From Isoetes taiwanensis (Eukaryota > Streptophyta > Lycopodiopsida > Isoetales > Isoetaceae), in the NCBI GenBank assembly GCA_021234155.1, contig JAJEKV010000075.1:3567720-3631719 (forward strand): 64,000 nucleotides of DNA. Reading direction: 5' to 3'. Of the stretch, positions 36,177-46,064 are shown piece by piece; position 1 is the first letter of the stretch, and each line of letters opens with the position of its first letter. A program made the position numbers and the translations under genes. The notes beneath the pieces were generated by a model that saw nothing but the letters and a program-made list of their open reading frames with translations, made no database searches and was not told where the DNA came from.

Positions 36177-36867
36177 AATGTACAACAGAAAAAATTGATA
36201 TCCTTGAAGTTGGGATCATCTCGCCATACTCTGGCCAAGTGAAAGCCATAGAAAGCCGTCTACAGGCTTTCAAGTTCAGTGTCTTGCAATTGGAGGTTAA
36301 GTCTATAGATGGATTCCAAGGGCGTGAAAAGGACGTCATATTAGTTTCGACTGTACGCTCTAATGGCTCGGGAAATATTGGATTTCTTAAAGATTATCGG
36401 AGATTAAACGTTGCAATAACTCGTGCCAGGTTTGAGACATTTTCTATTTGCATCCATAAGTATATCTGATTGATAGGGTTTCCATCGCAGGAGCTGTCTA
36501 TATATTGTAGGGCATGCAAGCACTTTAAGTGCAAGAGAATGCATCTGGAAAGAATTGATAGATGATGCAAAACGAAGGGATTTCTTTATGAATTTTGGAC
36601 GAAATGAGGAAGTATGTAAACTGGTAAAAAGAATAAAGATAGAACTCAATCAACTTGCGGATCTGCTAAATCCTTCTTCTATACTGTTCAATGACACCAC
36701 TTGGAAGGTACTTAGCATTTCTTTCTCTTTTTGACATGTAGAATAGATGGTAATTCTATGCTAAGTTTTGCAGGTTCTATTCAGCAAGGAGTTCATAGCA
36801 AGTTTTATTGGGATTAAATCTGTACATGTTAAGCAGAACACAGGAGGGGCACTCTGTTTCTTCGAGG
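36177..36867 (+). pseudogene. SEN1-like superfamily 1 RNA/DNA helicase, 3' fragment
   Basis: Three exons with GT-AG borders read in frame: 36177-36429, 36491-36707 and 36774 to about 36867. Exon 1 has [17 protein letters not shown] (motif IV), [21 protein letters not shown] (motif V region) and [17 protein letters not shown] (motif VI). Exon 2 continues CLYIVGHASTLSA and a helical tail ending NDTTWK. These are the last helicase motifs of the UPF1/SEN1 family, closest in style to plant SEN1-like proteins. The Walker A and B part is absent, as is the normal C-terminus, so it is a captured or truncated fragment. A 30-bp piece of exon 3 is tandemly duplicated just downstream. Confidence 0.85.
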
Positions 36868-36915
36868 TACATCTTTCTTTCGAGGTAACACAGGAGGGGC
36901 ACTCTGTTTCTTCTT
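36836..36915. repeat. Short tandem duplication at the helicase fragment's 3' end
   Basis: AACACAGGAGGGGCACTCTG plus TTTCTTC occurs at 36838-36864 and again at 36887-36913, a duplication of about 49 bp that includes a possible splice donor. Confidence 0.8.
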
Positions 36916-37114
36916 ATCTTCTTTCTATTCTTCTGAAATGCAATAGACTGTGATCAACAATTGCTTCCCGCAGAAGGATGCTTTTCTAATCTAGAAGTGC
37001 AAGCATTGGGTTCTGAAGGTCAGGGATTTTTTTATTGAGTGTTGCTTGGTAGAATGTTCTGTGTTTCGGGCTTTTCTATATGTCATTGAGCTTCAGCATT
37101 GTGCTCTTTTTCAG

Positions 37115-38463
37115 ATCAATTCACTCATTGTAGACATCATAAAGCATTGGAAAATGATTGCCTGGAGTTTTGGGTTATCTGTACTAGTGTGTTATCTGTA
37201 CCATCTAATGTGCCTGTGTTGGAGAGACTGAGAATAGAGCTTAGTTCTTCTGACGAGACAGTAAGCTATTGTCTTCTGCATTTGAAGAACTATTGTCACT
37301 AGACCAATTTAGCCATACTGACTTAATAACACGCATTTATCAGTTGATGTGATTGACTAACTCAGTAGCTAACTTGCATGGATGCAGTTACAGCTGGAAA
37401 TTGATGAGTCTTATCAGCTACAAGTGCCTTCTCCTAACGATGGAAGAACAACATTGTTAAAAGTAAGACCCTTAATTCCAAAGGCTTCCTATCCTTCTAT
37501 CTCGATGATAACAATCCATTCCTTATATTGAGATTGTGATATTGACCTTCCATTGTAAGTTTACGCAGGCAAAAAATGTATATGGGGCTTTACATGGATT
37601 GCAGGTATGAGTAACAGAGATCTGATTGTCTGCCCTTTTCTACAATGGTGCACTTGCCTTGCTTATCTGCATTCTTTTGCAGACATTCAGTCAAATGTGC
37701 ATTTTCAACTTCCTAGGCATGGTGATTGAAGTACGCAATACACCATGGGATATTATGGATTCCCCAAGGTTTCCTTACAGGGGTCTTCTAATCGGTATAC
37801 TTTATTATGCTGTACGTCCAAGGCAAATAAGGCTTACTGTGTAATGGATATTGTAATGCTTTCTAGATACTTCTCGCCACTACCAGCCTTTGAAGGTCAT
37901 AAAGAGTGTCATCGATTCCATGCCATATGCAAAGTTGGTAAGGCTGATAAGTCAAATATGACATTTTTTTTTTTTGGGCATTAGAGAAAGTAATTGATAC
38001 TTTTTGGCAGAATGTTTTGCATTGGCATATTGTGGATACTCAATCCTTTCCCCTAGAGATACCTTCATTTCCCAAGCTTTGGGATGGTTCTTACACATTT
38101 ATAGAGCGCTACACTATGGAGGATGCAAAGGAAATTGTAGAGTAAGTTCAGTAACAAGTTAACTAGCCTTAATAAATCAAGCAATTTATTTCTTACATCC
38201 TTCGGATCTGCTTACTCAAATAATCAAAAGATGTATTGATACAAGGCATGCAAACTCTGAACTGTAGGTATGCACGGGTTAGAGGTATAAACGTCATGGC
38301 AGAGATTGATGTTCCTGGTCATGCTGCCTTTTGGTATTTTTGTGAACATGTTGCTCGTTTATAAGCAATGATTCCTTGTGTTACTACCAAGTCCATTACA
38401 GGGGTGTAGGATATCCATATTCGTGGCCAAGGAAATCACAGTTTAATGATGACTTGTGGTCCA
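37115..38463 (+). pseudogene. Beta-N-acetylhexosaminidase (plant HEXO type), internal fragment
   Basis: Glycoside hydrolase family 20 enzyme that removes terminal GlcNAc/GalNAc in the secretory pathway. Eight exons with GT-AG borders: 37115-37260, 37388-37462, 37569-37603, 37683-37794, 37867-37937, 38011-38141, 38268-38333 and 38402 to about 38463. Exon translations give SNVPVLERLRIELSS, NVYGALHGLQTFSQ, RFPYRGLLI, DTSRHYQPLKVIKSVIDSMP, NVLHWHIVDTQSFPLEIPSF, RYTMEDAKEIVE, YARVRGINVMAEIDVPGHA and GVGYPYSWP, the standard order of the N-terminal and first catalytic part. The exons for the signal peptide and for the catalytic Asp-Glu pair (GGDE) and the rest of the barrel are missing, so no enzyme can be made. 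The introns are retained, so this arose by genomic capture or truncation, not by retroposition. Confidence 0.93.
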
Positions 38464-38660
38464 TTTTTTTAGGCAGGAAACCTTTGACAGCTTTGTTCTA
38501 ATTTTGTTCTAAGATCATTGTCCATTGGAAGCATCCAAACTTGTATTCAAGAAGAATAGTCTTATTTTTTAGGACTAATATTTTTTAATTTACTCCAGAT
38601 ATTCCTTTCTTAAAACTTAGATTGTAAGCTAACTGGCCTCTTCTTTATCCTCTTCTGTAG

Positions 38661-38790
38661 AACTATAAAGAAGAAACCTATGCAGAGGAAGGCACTGAAG
38701 ATACAGAAGAAAAAAGCCTTAGAGCGAGCTATTGCAGATTCTGAGAAGAGGCAGCAAAAGCATCAACAAGATGAACTGAAACATAATTAA
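38661..38790 (+). pseudogene. Lysine-rich terminal exon, unidentified gene
   Basis: A splice acceptor (TCTTCTGTAG, 38651-38660) leads into 43 codons including KKKPMQRKALKIQKKKALER and ending in a stop at 38788-38790. It resembles the basic C-terminal helix of a nucleolar or ribosome-assembly protein, but the family cannot be named from one exon. It lies 37 bp before the STN1 start. Confidence 0.5.
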
Positions 38791-38827
38791 ATAAGAAACT
38801 GTACTAACCTATTTGTTTTGTGTGCCA

Positions 38828-39372
38828 ATGGCAGATGAAAGTGTCTTATCTAAAGTTAAACACTCAAGCTCTGTATCAGAGTTGGAAATGGATCCTATGT
38901 ATTTTTCTAATCTTCGCCTTCTTGGCGTTGACATCCTCAGTGTTAAAAAAATATCCCATTTGAAGGGGTGGTTTGTCCGTAAGGGTCGTCCTGTTCGGAA
39001 GGTTGAAATGGTTGGTGTTATAGTATCTTTGGATCGGAAGACAAAGTATTGCAGGTTTGCATTAGATGATGGTACTGCATGTGTGCCATGTATTTTATGG
39101 ACGAATAACATCAAGCCAGATGCGTTACAAGCCAATTAGAAGCTGAGCAAACAACGGAGATAAAATTGGGTGCCATGTTGCGCATCCAAGGCCGTCTGAC
39201 AACATTTAACAATAAGCTTCAAGTAACAATCTCCTTCATTTGCCAGGAAGACGATCCAAATGCAGAAGTACTGCATTGGATGGATTGTATGTATCTATCT
39301 AGATATTGTTACAATCTGCCATCTCCTATGGGTTCTACATCAGGCTCCATTGAACAATGTTGTTTTACTTGA
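38828..39372 (+). CDS. STN1: CST complex subunit STN1 (one apparent frameshift)
   Basis: STN1 is the OB-fold subunit of CTC1-STN1-TEN1, which protects plant telomeres and helps complete lagging-strand synthesis. Part 1 (38828-39138) has the OB-fold strands KVEMVGVIVSLDRKTKYCRF and ALDDGTACVPCILW. Part 2, in another frame (about 39138-39372), has IKLGAMLRIQGRLTTF, QVTISF, DPNAEVLHWMDCM and YLSRYCY, all typical of plant STN1, then a stop. Total about 180 codons, near the usual 160-180 of the single-exon plant gene. The Met at 38828 is chosen; 38813 is an alternative. One missing base near 39137 would explain the break. It could be a true gene with a sequencing error, or a recent pseudogene given the neighbouring gene fragments. 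Confidence 0.85.
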
Positions 39373-39569
39373 TTGATTAATTATCATGTGTCAATGACGT
39401 GGATTGATGAGATCTGATGATGTTGTTTTTTTCCTTGTGTTTAATGCGGGTACTTGTACGATCAAATGCTCATAAATGTTTCCCCTTAGACTATGATTCC
39501 TCTCCTTAAGAAGATACCTTTAACCTTTAACAAATATCTTCCCTATTTAACCTTTAACCTATTCCCTAT

Positions 39570-39735
39570 TTCTCAATAGTTCAATAGTTCTCAATTCCAT
39601 ATTTCAATAGTTCTCAATACCATAGTTCAACAGTTCTCATAGTTCAATACCATATTTCAATACCATAGTTCTCATACATCATTCTAATAGTAATAGCATT
39701 TCATTCTAATAGCATTCTAAGCTAGTTCTCAAGTC
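39570..39735. repeat. CAATAGTTCTCAATACCATA-type short tandem repeat
   Basis: Repeats of TTCAATAGTTCTCAAT, ACCATAGTTC and TTCTAATAG over about 165 bp. The rest of 39373-40090 shows no gene. Confidence 0.75.
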
Positions 39736-40040
39736 CAATGGTGTAATGGAAAAAATATTTCGATTATTCACCTCCTCTGTTGCATAGACCCCGTGATCAA
39801 TGTGCCATGTTTACCCTGGAACGTGACCAACTCAACGTGACCAAGGTCCATGGGGGTCCATGCAAGCATATGTGGCCTCTAAATGGAATCCTAGACCTAT
39901 GTCCTCACAAAAGGTAGAAAGTCGGAAAGGGGTTATATAATTTGGCACAATCAATCGTAAATCTACGGATAGGGGCTATAATGTATGTTAATTTGAAAAA
40001 CCGTATGGTATGGGTTTTTTACTCCAAAAGCCAGATATCT

Positions 40041-40120
40041 GTGGGTTTTTTTCTGCAGGACTCTAACGCAGATGCCATCTGTCCATATATAGAGGTGCAC
40101 CCCCCGGGAATTTCTCAAAG
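40041..40120. repeat. ACGCAGATGYCCAT..CCCCCGGG motif, right copy
   Basis: A GGGTTTTTTT tract, CTAACGCAGATG, CCAT and a CCCCCCGGG run match in order the sequence at 35465-35540 on the other side of the gene fragments, in the same orientation. Both sit inside or beside AGATTC minisatellite blocks. Confidence 0.6.
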
Positions 40121-42200
40121 ATTCTCTCGTGATTCCTATAGATTCCCTTCGATTTTCCAAAGATTCTCTTGAGATTCCCTTTGATTCCCAAAGATTCTCT
40201 TGAGATTCCCATAGATTCTATAAAGATTCCTCTAGATTCTCCAAGATTGCATCAAGATTCCTCTAGATTCTCTACGTATTTATGAAGATTCTTTTTAGAT
40301 TCCCTCAGATTCCTATGGATTCCCTTTAGATTCCCTAAGATTCTCTTGGAACTCCTCTAGATTCTCTAAGATCTCTGAAGATTCCCCAGATTCCTATAAA
40401 TTACCATGAATTCTGTAAAATTCTAAGATTCCAAAAAGATTCTTAGTGTTCGATCGTGTTGACTGCAACTGCGACGAAATAGTGCTAAAGCACCACTCAT
40501 TGGAAAGCTCTCGACGAGAGGAATCCAATGGTGTGGGTCCCACCTTCATCCGACCCCTCTACCGCAAGCTACGTGTCTTTGAAGGCGATTAAACAAAAGG
40601 AAGCTTTATAGAAAGTCTAATCATAAATGTTTTGCCACCTCATTACCTTTTTATTAATGAGGGTGCCACCTCACCTCTTTTAAATAAAAAAAAATCAATT
40701 TAATGTTAAAAAGTTAATGGCTAGGATTTATGCTCACCTTTTGATCTAACGGCTAAGATCTGCTACACCAAATCTACTTTAAGGGACCTTCCTTGCACCT
40801 TCCTTACAAAAAATCAAGGGCTAGGATTTATCCTTCCCTTTTGATCCAACGGTCCAGGGATGTGGTGCATGCCCCCATGCATGACCCATGCATGCCCTGA
40901 TGCTGCCACCTCACTGGCCCCACCTTAAATGGACGGCATCCGGGCATGTACGAATCAAACACATTATATACCAAAGTTTCATGATATACCTTTATCCTTA
41001 TACAAGTGGTTATACTATGAGGGAGTACACAAATTCTGAGCCATCCAATGAAGATTCTCTCTCTTAAGATTCCCTTAGATTCTCAAAGATTATCTTAAAT
41101 TTTCTCTAGATTCCCCAAGACTCGATATAGATTCCCTTAGATTCTATCAAGATTCCTCTACTAAACACACTTACTGTAAAAGATTCTCTAAGATTCCACA
41201 AGCTTCCCTACATTCTTAAGATTTTATAAAGATTCCTCTAGATTTTCAAACATTGTCACAAGAATCCTCTAGATTCTCCAAAATTCTATGTTGATTCTCC
41301 TAGATTTCGTTAGATTCTATGTAGATTCCCTTAGGTTCTATGTAGATTCCATTAGATTCTACAGAGATCCCCCTAGATTCTCTTAGATTCTACAGAAGTT
41401 CTCTTAGATTCTTCAAGATTCAGGAAAAGGTATCCTAGATTCTCAAAGATTTAATGCCCTTAGATTCTCTTAATCCCATAGATTACTTAAGATTCTCTTA
41501 AGATTCCCCTAGATTCTCAAAGATTATCCCAAATTTTCTCTAGATTCCCCTAGATTCTTATAGATTCTCTTAGATTCTATGAAGACTCCCTATTAAACAC
41601 ACTTGTTGTGAAAGATTCCCTAGGATTCCGCAAAGCTTCCCTAGATTCTTAAGATTCTATAAAGATTCCTCTAGATTTTCAAATATTATCACAAGATTCC
41701 TCTAGATGCTCCAAAATTCTATGTAGATTCTCCTAAATTCATTAGATTCTATGTAGATTCCCTTCGATTCTATTTAGATTCTTAGATTCTATAAAGATTC
41801 CCCTAGATTCCCAGAGAATCCACTAAGGTTCCTCTAGATTCTCAAAGATTTAATGAGGATGCGCTTAGATTTTGCTAGATTCTCTACGATTCGCTTGAGA
41901 CTCCCATAAATTCCCTAGTTTTGCTAAGGTTCCCCTAGCTTCCTAAAGATTATCTCAAGATTCCTCTAGATTCCCCCTTCTATGTAGATTCTCCTAGATC
42001 CCCTTAGATTCTATGAAGATTCCCCTACATTCTCAAATGTTTTATAAAGATTCCCATAGGATCTCAAAGATTCCTTTGTGATTCTCATATATTCTCGAAG
42101 ATTCTTTTGAGCTTCCTCTACATTCTCTAAGATCCTATGAAGATTCTCCTAGATTCTCTTAAATTCCATAAATTCTGTAAAATTCTAAGTTTCCAAAAAG
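40100..42200. repeat. AGATTC-rich minisatellite blocks 2 and 3
   Basis: 40100-40440 and 41040-42200 consist of degenerate AGATTCYYTTAGATTC units. Within block 3, 41085-41415 and 41505-41800 are long-range repeats, both containing AAACACACTTRYTGT and CCCTA-ATTCTTAAGATT. No coding sequence. Confidence 0.88.
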
Positions 42201-42760
42201 ATTCTTAGTATTCGATCACATTAGCTCCAACTGCGACGGAACGATGCCAAAGCACTACTCATTGGAAAGCTCTCGATGAGAGCAATCCAAGGACGTCGGT
42301 CCCACCTTCATCCGACCCCTCTACTGCAAGTTACCAGCCTTTGAAGCCGATTATAAAAAAGAAGCTTCATAGAAAGTCCATCTATTAATGGTGGTGCCAC
42401 CTCATTACCTTTTTATTAAATAAGGGTGCCACCTCACCTCTTTTAATAAAAGAAATTGCTATTTAATAAAAAATTTAATGGTCAGGATTTCTCCTCCTCC
42501 CTTTTGACCCAACGGCAAGATTGACTGCACCAAAAAGCACCTTTTTTCCTTGCACCTTCCTTTTACAAAATCAAGGGCCAAGATTTCTCACGTGCCCGAT
42601 CAACGGTCTAGGGATGGGGTGCATGCCCCATGCATGCCCCATGCATGTCCCATGCATGCCTCCCATTTAATCCAAGGGCCATTATCGTGCCACCTCACAA
42701 AATGGACGGATGGGATCAATCTCTACATAACTTTCACCCCCCCATGGGCACATTAAATAA
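40440..42760. repeat. Tandem 1.7-kb duplication of unit plus minisatellite
   Basis: The non-satellite unit at 40385-40940 (CACTCATTGGAAAGCTCTCG, TCCCACCTTCATCCGACCCC, GTGCCACCTCACCTCTTTTA, CATGCCCCATGCATG) recurs at 42175-42740 in the same orientation, each preceded by an AGATTC block. The spacing is about 1.75 kb. Confidence 0.88.
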
Positions 42761-42829
42761 TTGTATATATACAAGTCTTTGTACTATCAGTGGGTTTAAC
42801 AAGTTTTTGTACTATCAGTAAGATTTTGG

Positions 42830-44870
42830 CAAGAAAGTTGGAAGTCAAAGGCATTCTATGAAGCACACGCAATAAAAAAAGTCAAGCTAGACTTGAATAA
42901 AAGCCAAACTATAGTCAAAGAAGTCAAAGGCAAAAGTACATTTCAGATACTAATATGCTTTTCTATTTTGCTTGTCATAAGCTGTTAAGATAACAATGAC
43001 ATTAAATTCATCTTGTTCAGCTCATTATGTAATAGGCATTGCATATAAAGCTGGGGTCTTTTAAATACATTGTAAAACCAATAACAAGTGCCAATTCGAG
43101 CTTAAGACACAGAGTCCATATGGTGTCTAGTTCGAGAATAAGATTCTATATGAAGATCAGCTATATTTCTTAAGATTCCATAATAATTGCCCTAGATTCT
43201 GAAAGATTATATGAACATTACCCTAGATTTCCTAACATTTTAAAAGGATTTTGCAATCCTTATATAACCTCCTTAGAATCCCCTAAGATCCCCTAAGGTT
43301 CCATGGAAAATCACGAAGTCCGAATCGACCATCTTAACCCAATGTACTTCTAATTTATTGCTTAGCATTTATGGTCCAATTGATATTATTATTTCAAGAT
43401 ATGCAAGACAAAACACCTAGTTGTGTTCCTTCACTTCCTTTTGCATTGAAGGTCGGAAAAATGAAGAATCTTCAAAATACCTATAGTAAAACCAATAACA
43501 TTCTTCATTAAATGCTCCTTCAGACATAGGTTAAACTCTTAGTCAAAATTTTTAGTCAAACACCGGTCAAACTCTTCGTTGGAAAACCTACTATTGTTTC
43601 TAGTGCAATTCAACTTTATTTGCAATTAAGAATTTTGAAATCTTGACTTTAAGGAGAGTATACCAAAGCAAGAACCTGGTCATTTCACATCTGATTTTTT
43701 GAATGAGCTCTATATTATGTAGCAACATTGATATTGTAGTTGCGTGGGCGTGTGTGAGATATGATGTTGCTATAAGTGGCACATCCTTTCATTTGAAGAG
43801 AGCATATGTGCCCTAGAATGCCTGTATATTTGATATCCAAATCTATATATCCAGTTGTATGGCAGGTATCGGTCAGGCTCGATATACAGTTTGATACGGT
43901 GTCTATTGCCTTCGAGTCAACTTCAGTCAACTCCTTCATCTAAAACCCAATCAAACCTCCTCGACCAACCACCAATCAAACCTCAAGTCAAACTCTTAGT
44001 CAACTTCTAGTAATTGCTGAACTCAAAAGTTCCTATCATCACCCATATGCCAGAATGCAACATTGAAGTTGACAAAACTATTATTTGCGCAAGCATTCAT
44101 ATTTTATATAATCACAAGAAAAAAAAAAGGGAAAAAAAAAAAAAAACCCTTGCTTCTTTATACTAGAATGCAACATCAAAGTTGACTAAAACTATGATCA
44201 GCACAAGTATTTAGCTTTTATAAGCACTAAGGTCTGTGTGTTTGCAAAAATTGCCTGTTCAAACCAATTTAGACGATTTTTCGCTGAAATTTTTTCGTTT
44301 TGCCATGATTTAAAACCACCTTACACACTATTCAATCATTTTGAACAAAGTCCCAAAGCAAATAATATATATTAAATAGCAGATTGGGTTAAAACTTAGC
44401 GCAAAACACGAAATTGTAGAAAAGGCCAAATATCATAACATCAATTTCAACTTTGGATGCACGCTTCTTTGCAGACATGAGCAATTCTATAACATCATTT
44501 CCTCCTGGAAAATCTGTAAGCAGAGAACATAATGAAAAGATGCCCTTCGTGTCGGCTTCCATAAGCTGGTTAAAGTTGCGCACGTTAGCTGAAAATCCAA
44601 CCTGACGCATTCTGCATAAAGCCGAGGTTGCTTTTGCATAGAGACCTTTGTAATGTCTACAAAGTACATCAACCATTGAGCATCAAACACCCTAACCAAA
44701 TTCAAATGTGTAAGCTTTTTCCACATGCACACTCAAAAAGTAATTGCATATCTAAAAATGGGGCACTATTTATCACTGTGGCAACAAAGCTTAACTTGCA
44801 ACAAAGCTTAACTTGCAACACAATCAATGCCTTTAGAATATGCAATATAGCATCATCAAATAATTATAGC
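42830..44870 (-). other. Mostly unassigned; one coding-like exon
   Basis: 43140-43290 is a short AGATTC block. On the minus strand, 44690-44390 gives a stop-poor stretch with RQVGFSANVRNFNQLMEAD and FPGGNDVIELLMSAKKRASK, plausible as an exon of a helical protein, but not recognised. Nothing else is visible. Confidence 0.35.
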
Positions 44871-46064
44871 AATCGCATCGATCCGCGACAGCGGATCGGC
44901 ATTCTAGAATAGGGCGAGCATGCATGTCTTGCATGCATGCGGGCGGCGCATGCCCTTTCTGGCTAGGGTTTCGCTATTTTAGGCGTGGTTCTGCATCTTC
45001 GTCTCATCGGCGCTTCCTCTTCTCTCAGCAGTACCTTATTCTCTTTGAACCCACCCTCCCCCCCTTCTTTGTTTATTGTATTGTGCATAAATTTTTGTTT
45101 ATCATGTTCTTCTTCCACCCGCTGGGTGATGCTATCCTCTGGTATGTTCGTGTTGTCTCGTTTGTTGTGTTGGTGATGTGCGGGTTCGGGGTTGGCGGCG
45201 GCATCTGTTTGACTTCTCCATGCGGGGGTTTTGGGGCGATTTTTATGCCTTCCGTTTGTCTAAGCCCCTTCTCAAGGCTTATCACTAGGGTTTTTCCTCG
45301 AAAACCCGAAAGGGAGGGTTTTTTAATCCGTTGATAAGCTTTCGGCGGTACATCGACCACTCATCTATTAGCATTGTATTTTTGGGGTCCAAATGATATA
45401 ATTGGATTTCCCCTTTATTTTTGTGGAATAGATAGGCTTCTCATTCATCTCGTGATTTTCTACAATGGTGGGCCGGTGGGTAGCCGCACATCGCGAACTA
45501 CCCACGAAAATAAAGGGAAAATCCAATTATATCATTTGGACCCCAAAACAAATACAATGCTAAATAGATGAGTGGTTGATGTACCGCCGAAAGCTTATCA
45601 CCGGATTAAAAACCCGCCCTTCGGGTTTTCGAGAAAACCCTAGTGATAAGCCTTCGAAGGGGCTTAGACAAACGTAAAGGCATAGAATCGCCCCAAAACC
45701 CCCGCATGGAGAAGTCGAAACGGATGTCGCCGCCAACCCTTGCACCGCACATCACCAACACAACAAACGAAAACATACCAGAGAATAGCATCACCCAGCG
45801 GGTGGAGAAAAAGCATCACCCAGCGGGTGGAAAAACATGATAAACAAAACTTGTACAATAAACAAAGAAGGGGGGGAGGGTGGGTTCAAAGAGAATAAGG
45901 TACTGCTGAGAGAAGAGGAAGCGCCGATGAGACGTGGATGCAGAAACACGCCTGAAATAGCGAACTCCCAACCCAAAACGGGCATGCGCCGCCCGCATGC
46001 ATGCATGACATGCATGCTCGTCCCATTCTAGAATGGCGATCCGATGTCTCGGATCGATGCGATT
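44871..46064. mobile_element. Fold-back element with about 580-bp arms
   Basis: The left arm begins AATCGCATCGATCCG..ACA (44871) and the right arm ends with the inverse (46045-46064). Inverted landmarks include GCATGCATGCGGGCGGCGCA, CTTATTCTCTTTGAACCCAC, CACCCGCTGGGTGATGC and ATGATATAATTGGATTT. The loop is only a few tens of bases near 45465. The right arm has an extra duplication of CACCCAGCGGGTGG. Open frames in the arms mirror each other and are not genes. Such elements are mobilised in trans by a transposase. Confidence 0.9.

Noticed and set aside
36177-36867. Helitron RepHel helicase
   Set aside because: Motifs V-VI and the following exon fit SEN1/UPF1-type helicases, not the Pif1-type helicase of Helitrons, and no HUH Rep domain is present.
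37115-38463. Functional beta-hexosaminidase gene
   Set aside because: The exons for the signal peptide and for the catalytic Asp-Glu pair and the remaining barrel are missing, and unrelated sequence follows directly.
44924-45360. Open frames with hydrophobic segments in the fold-back arms
   Set aside because: The same frames appear inverted in the other arm at 45560-46015, with different stops. They reflect the palindrome and not selection on a protein.
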